NCBI GenBank assembly: GCA_034520215.1
Contig: JAXHNR010000002.1
Location: 656,642-720,641 of the forward strand
Length of the DNA: 64,000 bases
Source: Candidatus Krumholzibacteriota bacterium
Lineage (GTDB): Bacteria; Krumholzibacteriota; Krumholzibacteriia; Krumholzibacteriales; WJIX01
Reading direction: 5' to 3'
A model generated the notes under the pieces. It searched no databases and was not told where the DNA came from. It worked only from the letters and a program-made list of their open reading frames with translations. The translations under genes and the position numbers were made by a program. Of this stretch, positions 37,488 through 46,181 are shown piece by piece. Within the stretch, counting starts at the first letter, position 1, and every line of letters starts with the position of its first letter.

Positions 37488-38285
37488 CTAGCCCGCTTCA
37501 GCCGGCTGCAGCAGCCCGGATGAGATAGAAAAACCGCCTATCAGTGAAATCAGAGAATCTCTCCGCCTGATAAAGGGAAAATTAACCAGAACGGCAGGCG
37601 AAGAGGGATGCAGCGATATATTCTCCAGCATTCTTCCGCACCTGAGTATAGATTTCGGAAGTGAGGCCAGAAACACAAAATCCGCGAGGGCCATTGCCTC
37701 CGAGCTTTCCACCGAACACAGCACGGGATTTCTCAGTCCTGCCGAGCTTTCCATCCGGAAGGAGGGCTGCTTGGAGGTAAGCAGTCTCCCCGCTTTCAGG
37801 TAAGCAAATGGGTTCGTTGAAATAAACGCCGGTATATAAACCCTGTAAGGGCGGCTGCCCGCCATCTTATCTATAAAATGCTCAATTTCTCTTATTCCGG
37901 CCATCCTCCGGTCCATCCGTATTCCGGCCGGCTTTTCAATTTTCTCCATCCCGTCGGGCGGTTCGGAGAATGACGAAAGCAGAGTTGCTTCTCCTTTGTC
38001 CTCGAGCCTGACTCCGTAAAGAGCCTTCTTTATCTGCATATATTCTCCCGCGGCTGCACGCAGATCCTCAGCCAGCTTTTTATTGTCTATGTAAACTATC
38101 CAGAAAGGCAGCATAAGATCAGCATCGCCCTCTTCCACCGCCCTGTATACAGCCAACTCCCTGAGGCCATCTTCCGTTATCATCCAGTGCCGCAGGCAGG
38201 ACTGGCACAACCTGGTTATATAATCATCTGAGCCGGAAAGTTCCCTTCCGCAGTGCGGACAGGCCAGTCTTTTTATTTCAAGCAT
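37488..38285 (-). CDS. Zinc-ribbon protein of the SPFH operon (last gene)
   Basis: A protein of about 265 residues starting at ATG 38285 after GGAAGGGGATAGGA, two bases past the stop of the preceding gene. CPHCGRELSGSD...CQSC near residues 10-35 is a four-cysteine zinc ribbon. The remainder has alternating hydrophobic segments without a strong membrane helix, and includes a stretch (YRVYIPAFISTNPFAYL) repeated in style in the preceding gene's product. Family not recognised. Position at the end of a four-gene minus-strand operon with an SPFH protein suggests a membrane-linked assembly factor. Confidence 0.6.
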   Translation of the reverse strand: MLEIKRLACPHCGRELSGSDDYITRLCQSCLRHWMITEDGLRELAVYRAVEEGDADLMLPFWIVYIDNKKLAEDLRAAAGEYMQIKKALYGVRLEDKGEATLLSSFSEPPDGMEKIEKPAGIRMDRRMAGIREIEHFIDKMAGSRPYRVYIPAFISTNPFAYLKAGRLLTSKQPSFRMESSAGLRNPVLCSVESSEAMALADFVFLASLPKSILRCGRMLENISLHPSSPAVLVNFPFIRRRDSLISLIGGFSISSGLLQPAEAG

Positions 38286-38287
38286 TC

Positions 38288-39361
38288 CTATCCCCTTCCG
38301 AACCATTTGTGGAGTTTATACTTCATCCATTTCAGCGGATCTATCATTCTGCTGTTTCTAATCATATCGGATATGTACAGCAGACAGATGACAGCAAAGA
38401 TAAGGGGAAAACAGGTTCCGGCGAGGAAAGCCGCGGCAGCAGGTATGAAAAAGTAGTACGCCGGATTTATCCTCCTTGTTTCCTGAACGTCCGACCTGAT
38501 GATATGGCCATCGTTCCCGTCAATGGTCACTTCGCAGATAATCCCCCTGTACTTATAAAACAGCAGGTAGACAGGGTAGTAGTATACGGAGAGTCTCTTA
38601 TCAAAGAGGTGGAACCGGCTGGCGTCTATCCTGGACCCCGCCGGCCTGGACAGACTCGCGGTATACCTGAATCCGTTCGCTTCCGCTTTTCTGCGCGGAA
38701 CGGTGACCAGAGCAATATTCATCGATCTCTTCAGGCTGTGATCGAACACCTTCCAGTCACCGAATCTGGACCGGAAGGATATTCCCTGGAGCCCAAGATG
38801 GCGCATAACACATGCCGGTGCACTCCAGTTAATATTCCTTGAAATGAATTTTGAGAAGGGCTTTCTTTCCTGTTGGATGACCTTTCGGCTCATCTTTCCG
38901 CCGGGGGTGTCCGTGTACTTTTCAACTGTTCTTGTTTTGAACTCCTCTCCGCAGATCCATCCGATAAATCTTCCCTTCATCCTCCAGAAGGGAACGTGGA
39001 TGAGCTTCAAATCAACCACTGATGTGTGCCTTGCTCCGATTCGCCCGCCGGTTCGCTGATTCAGAAGATTCAGTGCCCTGAGCCTTGCCTTCCCGGCGGT
39101 AATTCCCGGTTCGATATAGAAGCTCCGGACACCGCGCGGATTCAGTATATACAGATCAGATCCGCAGTACTCACACAGAATGCTCCTGATCCCCTCTGGT
39201 ATACTGAGCGAGCCTCCGCATGAGGGGCAGTTGATCCCAATATTCTCCCTTGAGCCATCCCCGGTGTGCCGGACGTTCAGCTCTATCTCCGGTTCGGCAG
39301 GGGTATCCGCCGCTAGATTGGCCACGGCGGCGGGATCGGTTGTGATTCTGCCGCTTCTCAT
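38288..39361 (-). CDS. Zinc-ribbon membrane protein of the SPFH operon
   Basis: A protein of 357 residues. An N-terminal zinc ribbon (INCPSCGGSLSI... ILCEYCGSDL near residues 43-70) leads into a soluble domain of about 220 residues of unrecognised fold with VPFWRMKGRFIGWICGEEF and several tryptophans, and the C-terminal part has a pair of hydrophobic helices (about 293-330) followed by a basic tail. The start codon overlaps the stop of the preceding gene by four bases (ATGA). The ribbon plus membrane layout recalls the YdjG-type TFIIB-like zinc-ribbon proteins encoded beside SPFH genes in Bacillus, but this is a resemblance in outline, not a proven homology. Confidence 0.6.
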   Translation of the reverse strand: MRSGRITTDPAAVANLAADTPAEPEIELNVRHTGDGSRENIGINCPSCGGSLSIPEGIRSILCEYCGSDLYILNPRGVRSFYIEPGITAGKARLRALNLLNQRTGGRIGARHTSVVDLKLIHVPFWRMKGRFIGWICGEEFKTRTVEKYTDTPGGKMSRKVIQQERKPFSKFISRNINWSAPACVMRHLGLQGISFRSRFGDWKVFDHSLKRSMNIALVTVPRRKAEANGFRYTASLSRPAGSRIDASRFHLFDKRLSVYYYPVYLLFYKYRGIICEVTIDGNDGHIIRSDVQETRRINPAYYFFIPAAAAFLAGTCFPLIFAVICLLYISDMIRNSRMIDPLKWMKYKLHKWFGRG

Positions 39362-40053
39362 AGAAAAGCCACCTTATCTCTGATTCTGTACACGGAATAA
39401 CCAACAGAGGCGGCTGCAGCCATCAGACCCAGCCTGGCCATCCAGGAACCGGCCAGCTTCCCCGCCAGCAGATATATTAAAAACAGTCCTGCTGCCGGCA
39501 GTAGTGAAGCAATATCCATGGATTGATTTCTCCTGGCCGGAACCTTTTCCATCTGCACATGCCAGTTCTCTCCTGTAATCACAGCGTCTAATCTCTGTTT
39601 CCCCATCCTGAATGATATCAGGTACAGGGGTAAATGAATCATCCTGGAAGCCCGGTCATCCCTGTTGGTTGCCTGAACCAGGTTCTCGCCCGAAGTAAGC
39701 TTCTCGTCGAAAAAGCAGTAGTCCCCGGCCGGAATATCAGCCAGCGGGCCAACCCTGCGAGAAGCCCCGTCGGTGGGAATACAGCTGGTTCCTCCCGACT
39801 CATCCTCAATCACCGAAAAGGGGACGTAACTGAATTCAGTTTCGATATCATCCGGAGCGGGGCAGCCCCGTTTCAGAAGAAAAGAGCGAAGCATATCCTC
39901 AGCTGTCCCGTCGTCCCGGCGGTGCGGCAGTATAAGGTGCTCATATTCTTTATCCTCCACCGCCAGCGCTGAGCCGCAATAGATACACTTGAGCATCTTC
40001 TGACCCGGAAGCAGTTCATTTTTTCCTCCGCAGAGTTCACACTTAACCTGCAT
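39358..40053 (-). CDS. Short zinc-ribbon membrane protein of the SPFH operon
   Basis: A 231-residue protein with a zinc ribbon at the very start (CELCGGKNELLPGQK... CIYCGSAL), a soluble part (about 40-180) in which DIPAGDYCFFDEKL and MIHLPLYLISFRMG stand out, and two hydrophobic helices near residues 187-220 with a short basic end. It shares the plan of the 357-residue protein encoded next (ribbon, soluble domain, membrane pair) and may be a shorter paralogue. It starts two bases after the SPFH gene and overlaps the next gene by four, so all are co-translated. Function unknown. Confidence 0.6.
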   Translation of the reverse strand: MQVKCELCGGKNELLPGQKMLKCIYCGSALAVEDKEYEHLILPHRRDDGTAEDMLRSFLLKRGCPAPDDIETEFSYVPFSVIEDESGGTSCIPTDGASRRVGPLADIPAGDYCFFDEKLTSGENLVQATNRDDRASRMIHLPLYLISFRMGKQRLDAVITGENWHVQMEKVPARRNQSMDIASLLPAAGLFLIYLLAGKLAGSWMARLGLMAAAASVGYSVYRIRDKVAFL

Positions 40054-40055
40054 GG

Positions 40056-41192
40056 TCAGTCTTTCAGTTTCTCGCCGCAGCTGGTACAGAATTTTGTTCC
40101 CGGCGGCAGCTTTGCTCCGCAGTGCTGGCAGATCAGGGTTTCCGACAGTTCCTTTCCACAGTTGGAGCAGAATTTAGCCTCCGCCGGCAGCTCTGTCTTA
40201 CACTCCGGACACCGGTTGAGCGTAACCAGCTGAGCGCCGCAGTTATTACAGAAACGGGAATCTGGAGAGACTTCGTTATGGCACCTGGGGCAATTGAGTT
40301 TTTTTCCCGATCCCGCGGATGGTTCATTCATGGTACGCGCAAGCATTCCGGGCAGCATCATACCCAGTCCGGCTCCTACACCCACTCCCATTCCCCCCGC
40401 GGCTCCTCCGGCTGCTCCTCCGGCTTCCGCTCCACCGCCGGATGCGGCATCTCCCATAGCCTTTGCCGCCTTGAACTTGAAGAAATTGTCCAGATTACCC
40501 ACAGCCTGGAGGCCAGACCGTTCATCTATCATCCTCTGAACTTCCGGCGGAGGGGTAATGGAGTTGATAAAGAAATCAGCCAGTTCCATTCCATACTTCG
40601 AAAAATCGCTTTCCAGTCTTCCGGTTATCTCCTCGGCCAGTTCATCGTAATTACGGGGCAGATCGAATATGGTATCCAGCCGTTCCCCGAACATATCGTT
40701 CATCCTCGAGACAATAACATCCCGGAGGTAATTATCTATCATTTCGCTGGTGAATTCGCCCTGTGTGCCCACTACATGGTTAATAAACAGGACCGGCTCC
40801 TTAATCCGGAAAGTGTACAGCCCGAAAGCCCTGAGCCTGACCAGTCCGAGCTGGCTGTCCTTGAAGGCCACCGGATCCCTGGTACCCCACTTCTGGTTAA
40901 GGAATGTTTTCATATTGACGAAGTAAACCTCAGCCCTGAACGGACTCTTGAATCCCCAGGGAAGCGCCAGCACCTTGGTCAGTATCGGCAGGTTCTTTGT
41001 TGTAAGGGTGTGCCTTCCGGCACCGAAGATATCCAGCCCCTTCCCGTCCTTGAAGAAAACCGCACTCTGGTTATCCCTTACTATAAGCTGGGCCCCCATC
41101 TTGATCTCGGCTGAACCTTCCGGGGGCAGCCGATGAACTATCTCTTCGCCTGTTTCATCGAACCACTCAAGAACTTCCATAAACTGTGACAT
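40056..41192 (-). CDS. SPFH-domain protein with C-terminal zinc ribbons (YdjI-like)
   Basis: A protein of 378 residues starting at ATG 41192 after GGAGCAGAA; a longer frame from 41294 adds residues outside the family. Residues 1-250 form an SPFH (flotillin/stomatin-like) domain of the kind once annotated as virion core protein-like: [54 protein letters not shown] glycine- and alanine-rich linker (about 275-305) leads to three C4 zinc ribbons ([57 protein letters not shown]). In Bacillus subtilis a similar protein, YdjI, lies in the ydjFGHI operon and acts in membrane organisation. First gene of the operon. Confidence 0.83.
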   Translation of the reverse strand: MSQFMEVLEWFDETGEEIVHRLPPEGSAEIKMGAQLIVRDNQSAVFFKDGKGLDIFGAGRHTLTTKNLPILTKVLALPWGFKSPFRAEVYFVNMKTFLNQKWGTRDPVAFKDSQLGLVRLRAFGLYTFRIKEPVLFINHVVGTQGEFTSEMIDNYLRDVIVSRMNDMFGERLDTIFDLPRNYDELAEEITGRLESDFSKYGMELADFFINSITPPPEVQRMIDERSGLQAVGNLDNFFKFKAAKAMGDAASGGGAEAGGAAGGAAGGMGVGVGAGLGMMLPGMLARTMNEPSAGSGKKLNCPRCHNEVSPDSRFCNNCGAQLVTLNRCPECKTELPAEAKFCSNCGKELSETLICQHCGAKLPPGTKFCTSCGEKLKD

Positions 41193-41421
41193 TTCTGCTC
41201 CATTCGTGAATACATTATGATCTTTAAAATAGAGATTCTGCTCCAACACTGGTATATTAGCAAATGAGATGCCAGAATGCCCCATTATGATCACGGATTA
41301 TCGTTCCGCCCTGTTCCATACCCGGACAGATAAGGATCTATCCCGGGCCTGGTGAAAAGCACGGGGAATTCAGGATTTTGATAGAATTAATTGATTAATC
41401 TATAAGAAAATTCTTGAAATC

Positions 41422-41447
41422 TATTTAGGTATTCATTATCCTAAATA
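41422..41447 (+). promoter_or_regulatory. Inverted repeat, probable Rrf2-family operator
   Basis: TATTTAGG and CCTAAATA form a perfect 8-bp inverted repeat with a 10-base A/T spacer, 26 bases in all, ending 24 bases before the start of the Rrf2 regulator gene. The size and spacing match operators of Rrf2 proteins such as IscR and NsrR. It probably overlaps the promoter and lets the regulator control itself and the ferredoxin gene. Confidence 0.6.
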
Positions 41448-41470
41448 CGTTAATAGACAAGGAGAGTAAT

Positions 41471-41875
41471 ATGAGTCTGATCAGAGTATCAGAGGGCGCA
41501 TCTCTGGCCCTTCATGCAATGGCCCTGATAGCCGCAGATCAGTCTGAAAGGCTTAAGGTAAAAGATCTTTCAGAAAAGCTCGGCGCTTCCAGAGCTCATA
41601 TGGCCAAGGTATTCCAGAAGCTGGCAGCCTCCGGGCTGGTCAGATCCATCCGGGGTCCGGCCGGGGGATTTGAACTCAACAGACCTCCGGAAGAGATCAG
41701 TTTTCTGGCTATTCTGGAAGTTATAGACGGAAAGATTGAATTAGGCGGGTGCCCTTTTGACAGGAAGGTGTGCAGATTCGAAAGCTGTATCTTCAGAGAT
41801 GAAGTAACGAGAATTTCCAGAGATATCTATGAAATGTACAAAAGTATAAAGCTTTCTGATTTTATCAAAGATTAA
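41471..41875 (+). CDS. Rrf2-family transcriptional regulator
   Basis: A 134-residue protein with the winged-helix Rrf2 layout: an N-terminal helix (SEGASLALHAMALIA), the recognition region LSEKLGASRAHMAKVFQKLAASGLV, and the wing SIRGPAGGFELNRPPEEISFLAILE. Three cysteines in GGCPFDRKVCRFESC could bind an Fe-S cluster, as in IscR, NsrR and RsrR, so it may sense oxygen, iron, nitric oxide or redox state. AAGGAGAG precedes the ATG. An inverted repeat sits in its promoter region, and the ferredoxin gene follows after 41 bases, its likely target. Confidence 0.9.
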   Translation: MSLIRVSEGASLALHAMALIAADQSERLKVKDLSEKLGASRAHMAKVFQKLAASGLVRSIRGPAGGFELNRPPEEISFLAILEVIDGKIELGGCPFDRKVCRFESCIFRDEVTRISRDIYEMYKSIKLSDFIKD

Positions 41876-41916
41876 AGATCAACCCGGTAAATGATTCACA
41901 GGGAGAACTTAAAAAA

Positions 41917-42738
41917 ATGAAGAGAAAAATAATAAAAATTGACGAGAAACTCTGTAACGGCTGCGGTGAATGCATCCCTGCCTGCCCCGAAGGGGCCCTT
42001 CAGATAATAGACGGAAAGGCCAGGCTGGTGAGCGACCTCTTCTGCGACGGGCTGGGTGCCTGTATGGGTGACTGTCCGCAGGGAGCGATAAGTATAGAGG
42101 AGCGTGAATCGGAACCCTACGACGAAGCGCGGGTGATGGAAAATATAATCGATAAGGGGGATAATACTATAAAAGCCCACCTGGAGCATCTCCGCGATCA
42201 CGGCCAGATGGAGTATCTCCGTGAAGCGCTGGCGATACTGTATGAAAAAGAGATCCCTGTACCGGAGATGGAACTTTCTGGCTGCCGGTGCGGATGCCCC
42301 GGTTCAGAATCGAAAACCATAGAACCCGGCAGGGAGAAGGACAGCACCGGGGATACTGCCGGCAGGATAGAAAGCCAGCTGAGGCAGTGGCCGGTGCAGT
42401 TACACCTGGTAAACCCGAACGCGCCGTACCTGGAGAATGCCGATCTTCTTATCTCCGCCGACTGCGTACCGTTCGCCTTTGCCGATTTTCATCGCCGGTT
42501 CGTCAAAGACAGAGTGGTGATCACTCTCTGCCCGAAACTGGACTCCGGTATAGATGAATACATCGATAAACTGGCTGAAATATTCAGCAGCAGGAATATT
42601 AACAGCATAATCATAACAAGGATGGAAGTGCCCTGCTGCGGCGGAATTGAAGTGATAGTGGAAAAAGCTCTGGATAAAGCCGGGGTTAGACATACGGTAC
42701 AGGTAAATGTCATATCAGTCGGGGGTGACATTGTATAA
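41917..42738 (+). CDS. 4Fe-4S ferredoxin-type protein linked to the Rrf2 regulator
   Basis: A protein of 273 residues. Near residue 13, CNGCGECIPACP is a full [4Fe-4S] motif. The second motif near 49, FCDGLGACMGDCP, lacks the second cysteine of the usual C-x2-C-x2-C pattern; this form recurs in the family of ferredoxins found beside Rrf2 regulators in anaerobes. A cysteine cluster SGCRCGCPG follows near 122, and a C-terminal domain (about 160-265) contains VPCCGG. The protein probably handles electrons or serves as a cluster carrier under redox stress. Co-transcription with the Rrf2 gene is likely. Confidence 0.8.
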   Translation: MKRKIIKIDEKLCNGCGECIPACPEGALQIIDGKARLVSDLFCDGLGACMGDCPQGAISIEERESEPYDEARVMENIIDKGDNTIKAHLEHLRDHGQMEYLREALAILYEKEIPVPEMELSGCRCGCPGSESKTIEPGREKDSTGDTAGRIESQLRQWPVQLHLVNPNAPYLENADLLISADCVPFAFADFHRRFVKDRVVITLCPKLDSGIDEYIDKLAEIFSSRNINSIIITRMEVPCCGGIEVIVEKALDKAGVRHTVQVNVISVGGDIV

Positions 42739-42947
42739 GCCGGGAAGCGCGGGCAGAAAGGGTGCTCCGTGCCGTATTCGAATCAAAGAAAAATCAGATT
42801 TCATACGAAAAAAATATGCAGCCGGAGCGGCCGGCGGCAGCTTGCTGATTTTTAAGGATATCACTATCGATGAGGTTCAAGCCGGACCGGTTTACCCTGA
42901 AAGAGATCAAAGAGAACCTGGAGCGAGCCTGTTATCCGGGGGATTGA
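42739..42947 (+). other. Decayed or short coding stretch between the ferredoxin and DUF4197 genes
   Basis: One frame reads SREARAERVLRAVFESKKNQ and continues to a stop before 42860, with protein-like composition. A second short frame from ATG 42870 to 42947 reads MRFKPDRFTLKEIKENLERA and ends after five more residues; AAGGATA lies 10 bases before it. Neither is recognised. They may be remains of one gene cut by frameshift and deletion, or small peptides. The second overlaps the end of the convergent DUF4197 gene. Confidence 0.3.
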
Positions 42948-43684
42948 GCTTCGTCCTGTCCGAAAACGCGCCTTAGAAGCTCGGTGGTGCGGGCGACGGG
43001 GTCTTCCCTGATTTTAAGTTCTTCTCTTCCCAGAACGGTGAACAGCCCGTCCAGAGCCCGGCTGGTAACGTACTCGTCCAGCTCCACCAACTCGGGTTTT
43101 CCTTCGATATCTATGATGTTGTAAGCGTCCGCGAACCTGTTGTAAACCCGGGATAGCCCGATACTCTCGATCTTGCTCTCGACTATGGGATGAAACCTCT
43201 TTCTAAGGACCGGCCCTGTTTTCCGGCGGAAGTATTCGGTGGCGGCGTTATCCCCGCCCCTCAGAATCCCGAAGGCATCCTGAACGGTCATCTCCGTTAT
43301 GGCGTTCCACAGGACCTGTTTCGCCTCGGCGGCGGCCAGCTCGGCCGCCCTGTTCATGCCGGATTCCAGCTCGTCCACCAGGTTTCCCATCCCGAAATCC
43401 CTCATAATACCGGCAGGTTTGAGCAGCTGCTCCGGGATGGCTATGTGTATCAGCCTGTTCTCCAGGAACCCGCCCCTCCGTGAAGTGGATTCAACGGTTC
43501 TGTCCGATCCCACCCGGAGGGCTTCCTTTATCCCCGCTGCCACGGTTCGCTCGTCGAGCGCCCCGTTCGGGCCGCCTCCTATTTCCAGAACCTTTCCAAG
43601 CTCCCCGTCCAGGACGGAGCAACCGGACAGAGTCAGGGAAAAAACAGTCACAGCTGCCAGAAGCCGGAATTTCGATAGCGCCAT
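42932..43684 (-). CDS. DUF4197 lipoprotein
   Basis: A 250-residue protein starting at ATG 43684 with GAGGG upstream. The leader ends in TLSGC, a good lipobox with the cysteine at about residue 22. The rest matches DUF4197: AAGIKEALRVGSDRTVE, IAIPEQLLKPAGIMRDFG, MNRAAELAAAEAKQVLWNAI, a mid-length helix rich in alanine, and YVTSRALDGLFTVLGREELKIREDP near the end. The family is common in Gram-negative bacteria and of unknown function; the predicted location is the periplasmic side of a membrane. It follows the AsmA-like gene by 13 bases, so the two form an operon. Confidence 0.82.
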   Translation of the reverse strand: MALSKFRLLAAVTVFSLTLSGCSVLDGELGKVLEIGGGPNGALDERTVAAGIKEALRVGSDRTVESTSRRGGFLENRLIHIAIPEQLLKPAGIMRDFGMGNLVDELESGMNRAAELAAAEAKQVLWNAITEMTVQDAFGILRGGDNAATEYFRRKTGPVLRKRFHPIVESKIESIGLSRVYNRFADAYNIIDIEGKPELVELDEYVTSRALDGLFTVLGREELKIREDPVARTTELLRRVFGQDEAQSPG

Positions 43685-43697
43685 GTTGCCCTCTTTT

Positions 43698-44426
43698 CTA
43701 ATCAATCATATTTTTGATTAATTCCTTCGCTTTTTCGGCTCCCTCATCGCCCAGCTTGTTCTCGATGATTGATTTCAGTTCGGAGCCTGCCACCCTCGAG
43801 GCTGCCTTTCCGGCCACAGATTTCAGTATAATTGACGCGATCTCTCCGGGGGTCGCACCTTTTTCGCCTCCGATATCAGTCATCCTGATTTCGGGGAGGG
43901 TAACGGTCCTTTCCCCGGCCCCCAGCGCCGTCGCGTCCATCTCTATTTTGCCTTCCTCGAAGATGAACTTCCTTATGATCAGACGCTTCTGTTTCTTTTC
44001 CGTTTCCGCTTCGCCGGTTTTGTCCGCGGTGTACTCTTCCACATTCTTCCGGAGCTGGTTCAGGTTGGAACTTCCGCTCCCGGTAAACTCCGCGTAGACC
44101 ACCGGAGCCATCACCCTTATTTCCTCGATAATTATGGGGCTGCTCCGAAGGCTCTCCACGTTTATGTCCAGGGTGATATCATCCATTTCAAAGGCGCTGG
44201 CAGCATCAAACCCATCAGGGTTAGCCACCGTGAGCCCCTTAATCGAGCCCTTGCTGTCGGATATGGAGATATCAACTTCTGATACGGTTACGGAGGTTTG
44301 AGTCGCCTCGCTTCCGTATTTCTCGATCATTCCGGCGACCAGGGAATTCAGGTTCGAGTACAGAAACCAGATCCCGGCCGCAATTACAATTACAATTACC
44401 GCTAGTACTATAAAAACTTTCTTCAT
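43698..44426 (-). CDS. AsmA-like single-pass membrane protein
   Basis: A 242-residue protein with an N-terminal membrane helix (residues 4-24) and a periplasmic domain starting VTVSEVDISISDSKGSIKGLTVANP, with LDINVESLRSSPIIIEEIRV, the pattern of the AsmA N-terminal strand region. The last 60 residues are helical and charged. AsmA-like proteins are bridge-like lipid-handling or envelope proteins; this one is far shorter than AsmA or TamB, so it has only the start of that fold. Operon with the DUF4197 lipoprotein, consistent with envelope maintenance (inference). Confidence 0.65.
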   Translation of the reverse strand: MKKVFIVLAVIVIVIAAGIWFLYSNLNSLVAGMIEKYGSEATQTSVTVSEVDISISDSKGSIKGLTVANPDGFDAASAFEMDDITLDINVESLRSSPIIIEEIRVMAPVVYAEFTGSGSSNLNQLRKNVEEYTADKTGEAETEKKQKRLIIRKFIFEEGKIEMDATALGAGERTVTLPEIRMTDIGGEKGATPGEIASIILKSVAGKAASRVAGSELKSIIENKLGDEGAEKAKELIKNMID

Positions 44427-44542
44427 GGCGCCTCCTCTGCGTTTATACCGCCATCAATTTTCTGTAGCCCTTTCATTATAGCGGCGTACTACTTTTTTGT
44501 ACAGGTTCTTTACTGAAGTGGGATATTATTACGATGGCTATC

Positions 44543-44578
44543 CCCCTGATGTAACCTTCACACCAACATAATCAGGGG
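44543..44578. other. 8-bp inverted repeat downstream of the MltB-like gene
   Basis: CCCCTGAT and ATCAGGGG are separated by 20 bases, inside the 212-base gap between the MltB-like gene and the AsmA-like gene, both on the minus strand. There is no T-run next to it, so it may be a weak terminator of the MltB-like gene or a regulatory site for the AsmA-like gene. Confidence 0.35.
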
Positions 44579-44638
44579 CGGGAATGCGCGGGAGTTTGAG
44601 AGGGCGGGGTAATTATAATATTGTTTTTCTTAAGTTCT

Positions 44639-45535
44639 TTATATCTTAACTCCGGCCTCTTTCAGCATCTCGGAGTGTTTTTTTATACCTCTAACGTATG
44701 TGCTGTCCGGATTGTACCGTTTGAAAGAATATTCTCTTCCCCGTTCCCTGTATTTATGTTCTGCCAGAAAATTTGCTACTGAAAAAATAGCATCCGGCAT
44801 GCTGAAGAGATCTATCCGGCTGTCACCGTCTCCGTCCAGGGCGAACCGCATAGAAGCGGGCATGAACTGGCAGTATCCGATTGCACCCGCCCTGGATCCC
44901 CTTACTTCAGCAGGATCAAAGTTCATCTCCGCTCCGTGATTGAGAAGGGCGGCAAGGTTGTAAAGAGCGCTCTTTTCAAGCCTGCGGCCTCTTTTCATGG
45001 CTTCTGCCCGGGTCATCGCGCCTTTTTCCCCGAATGCGCCCTCTTTTTCAAATCCCTCGATATATTCTTCCCACAAAAAGTACTGGCCAATGAAGATCTG
45101 AATGATTTTCTGGCTTCCTGTTATGCTCCCCAGGCTGCTCTCCGAGTTGAGGATCGCGATTATGTCAGCGGGCTGGACCTTGAATCTATGGTAAACCTCT
45201 TTGAATATCCCTCTGTGCTCTTCGAAGAACCGGGCCCCCTTGTCGATAAATTCCCTGTCAATATCTTTCAGAAATGCATTTTCGTGCTGAGTCTTCTGTT
45301 TCCTGATAGAAAGCGGATTCAATAGAAACCTGAGATTCCTGTCCGTTTTTTCCTCCATCCGCGCCACATCAGGAGAGCTGAAGAGCTTTCTGAGCTCAGC
45401 TCCCGAATAGTTCTTCCTGACCAGCCTGTAGAGCCGGTTGAACTTCTCCGGCTGCTCGGAGGCGACATTTGCCATTCCGGAAACGCCCCGGGGCAGCATA
45501 AAGAGCAATGTCAGAATAAGAAAACGTTTCATCAT
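44639..45535 (-). CDS. MltB-like lytic murein transglycosylase
   Basis: A protein of about 298 residues with a signal peptide. It cleaves the glycan strands of peptidoglycan without water, forming anhydro-muramyl ends. The catalytic glutamate lies in ILNSESSLGS (family: GVESxxG), and GSRAGAIGYCQFMPASMR, DGDGDSRIDLFS and AIFSVANFL match the MltB (GH103) consensus closely. The final motif region is short. It starts at one of two adjacent ATG codons with only a weak ribosome site. Not a lipoprotein by its leader, unlike E. coli MltB, so it may be soluble in the periplasm. Confidence 0.85.
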   Translation of the reverse strand: MMKRFLILTLLFMLPRGVSGMANVASEQPEKFNRLYRLVRKNYSGAELRKLFSSPDVARMEEKTDRNLRFLLNPLSIRKQKTQHENAFLKDIDREFIDKGARFFEEHRGIFKEVYHRFKVQPADIIAILNSESSLGSITGSQKIIQIFIGQYFLWEEYIEGFEKEGAFGEKGAMTRAEAMKRGRRLEKSALYNLAALLNHGAEMNFDPAEVRGSRAGAIGYCQFMPASMRFALDGDGDSRIDLFSMPDAIFSVANFLAEHKYRERGREYSFKRYNPDSTYVRGIKKHSEMLKEAGVKI

Positions 45536-45925
45536 ATTCACCAGCAGCATTAAATAATCGTGCCAGAGCCGTGATATTATATATTAGCAGAATAACCGCA
45601 GTGATTTAAAGATTTTTCGTCAATACATGATTTTACCTTTATCGCAGGGGGATTGCATAACCTTCAAATAGGAATTGCCGATTGCAGTATCCGGCATTAA
45701 CAGAACCTTTTCAGCTCGCCACTGGGGGGTTCGTTTGCCACAAGCAGCAGCTTTGAGGTGATATTGACCCTGAAGAGGGGCACCAACCATAAGATTTCCC
45801 TGAACACCGACGGCGGGTTCAGAGTCTGCCGCGGCGGATCGGGAAACTGATGGCCATGGTGAATGACTGCTTGTTTCAATGCGGCCGTAAATGATAATAT
45901 CGCTTAAAAACAGGGAGATTATTAA
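45536..45925. other. Intergenic region with a protein remnant related to one at 52 kb
   Basis: Between the divergent MltB-like and tautomerase genes. A frame of 49 codons (45701-45850) opens after a stop and ends KISLNTDGGFRVCRGGSGN; it has no start codon. Its ending GGFRVCRGGSGN matches GGFRICRRGSGN in the gene-free region at about 52.03 kb. Promoters for both flanking genes should also be here. Confidence 0.45.
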
Positions 45926-46135
45926 ATGCCGGTAATTCACGCGCATGTTTGGAAAGGTTTCGGAAAAGAAAAGGCAGAAAAGGTGATTAAGGGTATAATC
46001 AGAGTATTCGCGGATCTTGAAGTTCCCGAAGAGGCCGTTGATGTGCTGGTGCATGAAGTGCCTATGACGAACTGGGGGATTGGCGGAGTACCTGCCTCGA
46101 AAAAGTTCAGTGACAGATATGAATCGGATGACTGA
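45926..46135 (+). CDS. 4-oxalocrotonate tautomerase-like protein
   Basis: A 69-residue protein of the tautomerase superfamily, which uses an N-terminal proline, freed by removal of Met, as the general base. Pro follows Met here (MPVIHAHVWKGFG), and NWGIGGVPASK near the end is the conserved 4-OT hallmark. The substrate is unknown; family members act on small keto-enol acids or serve as promiscuous enzymes. It lies 46 bases before tamB on the same strand, an unexpected operon partner for an outer-membrane assembly pair. Confidence 0.85.
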   Translation: MPVIHAHVWKGFGKEKAEKVIKGIIRVFADLEVPEEAVDVLVHEVPMTNWGIGGVPASKKFSDRYESDD

Positions 46136-46181
46136 TTTATGGGTAAAAAGATGACACCATTTACTGACTATCTTATCCCGG

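Noticed and set aside
40122-41114. Plus-strand frame of 330 codons opposite the SPFH gene
   Set aside because: Antisense to a clearly coding gene with strong domain matches; its protein text has no family features.
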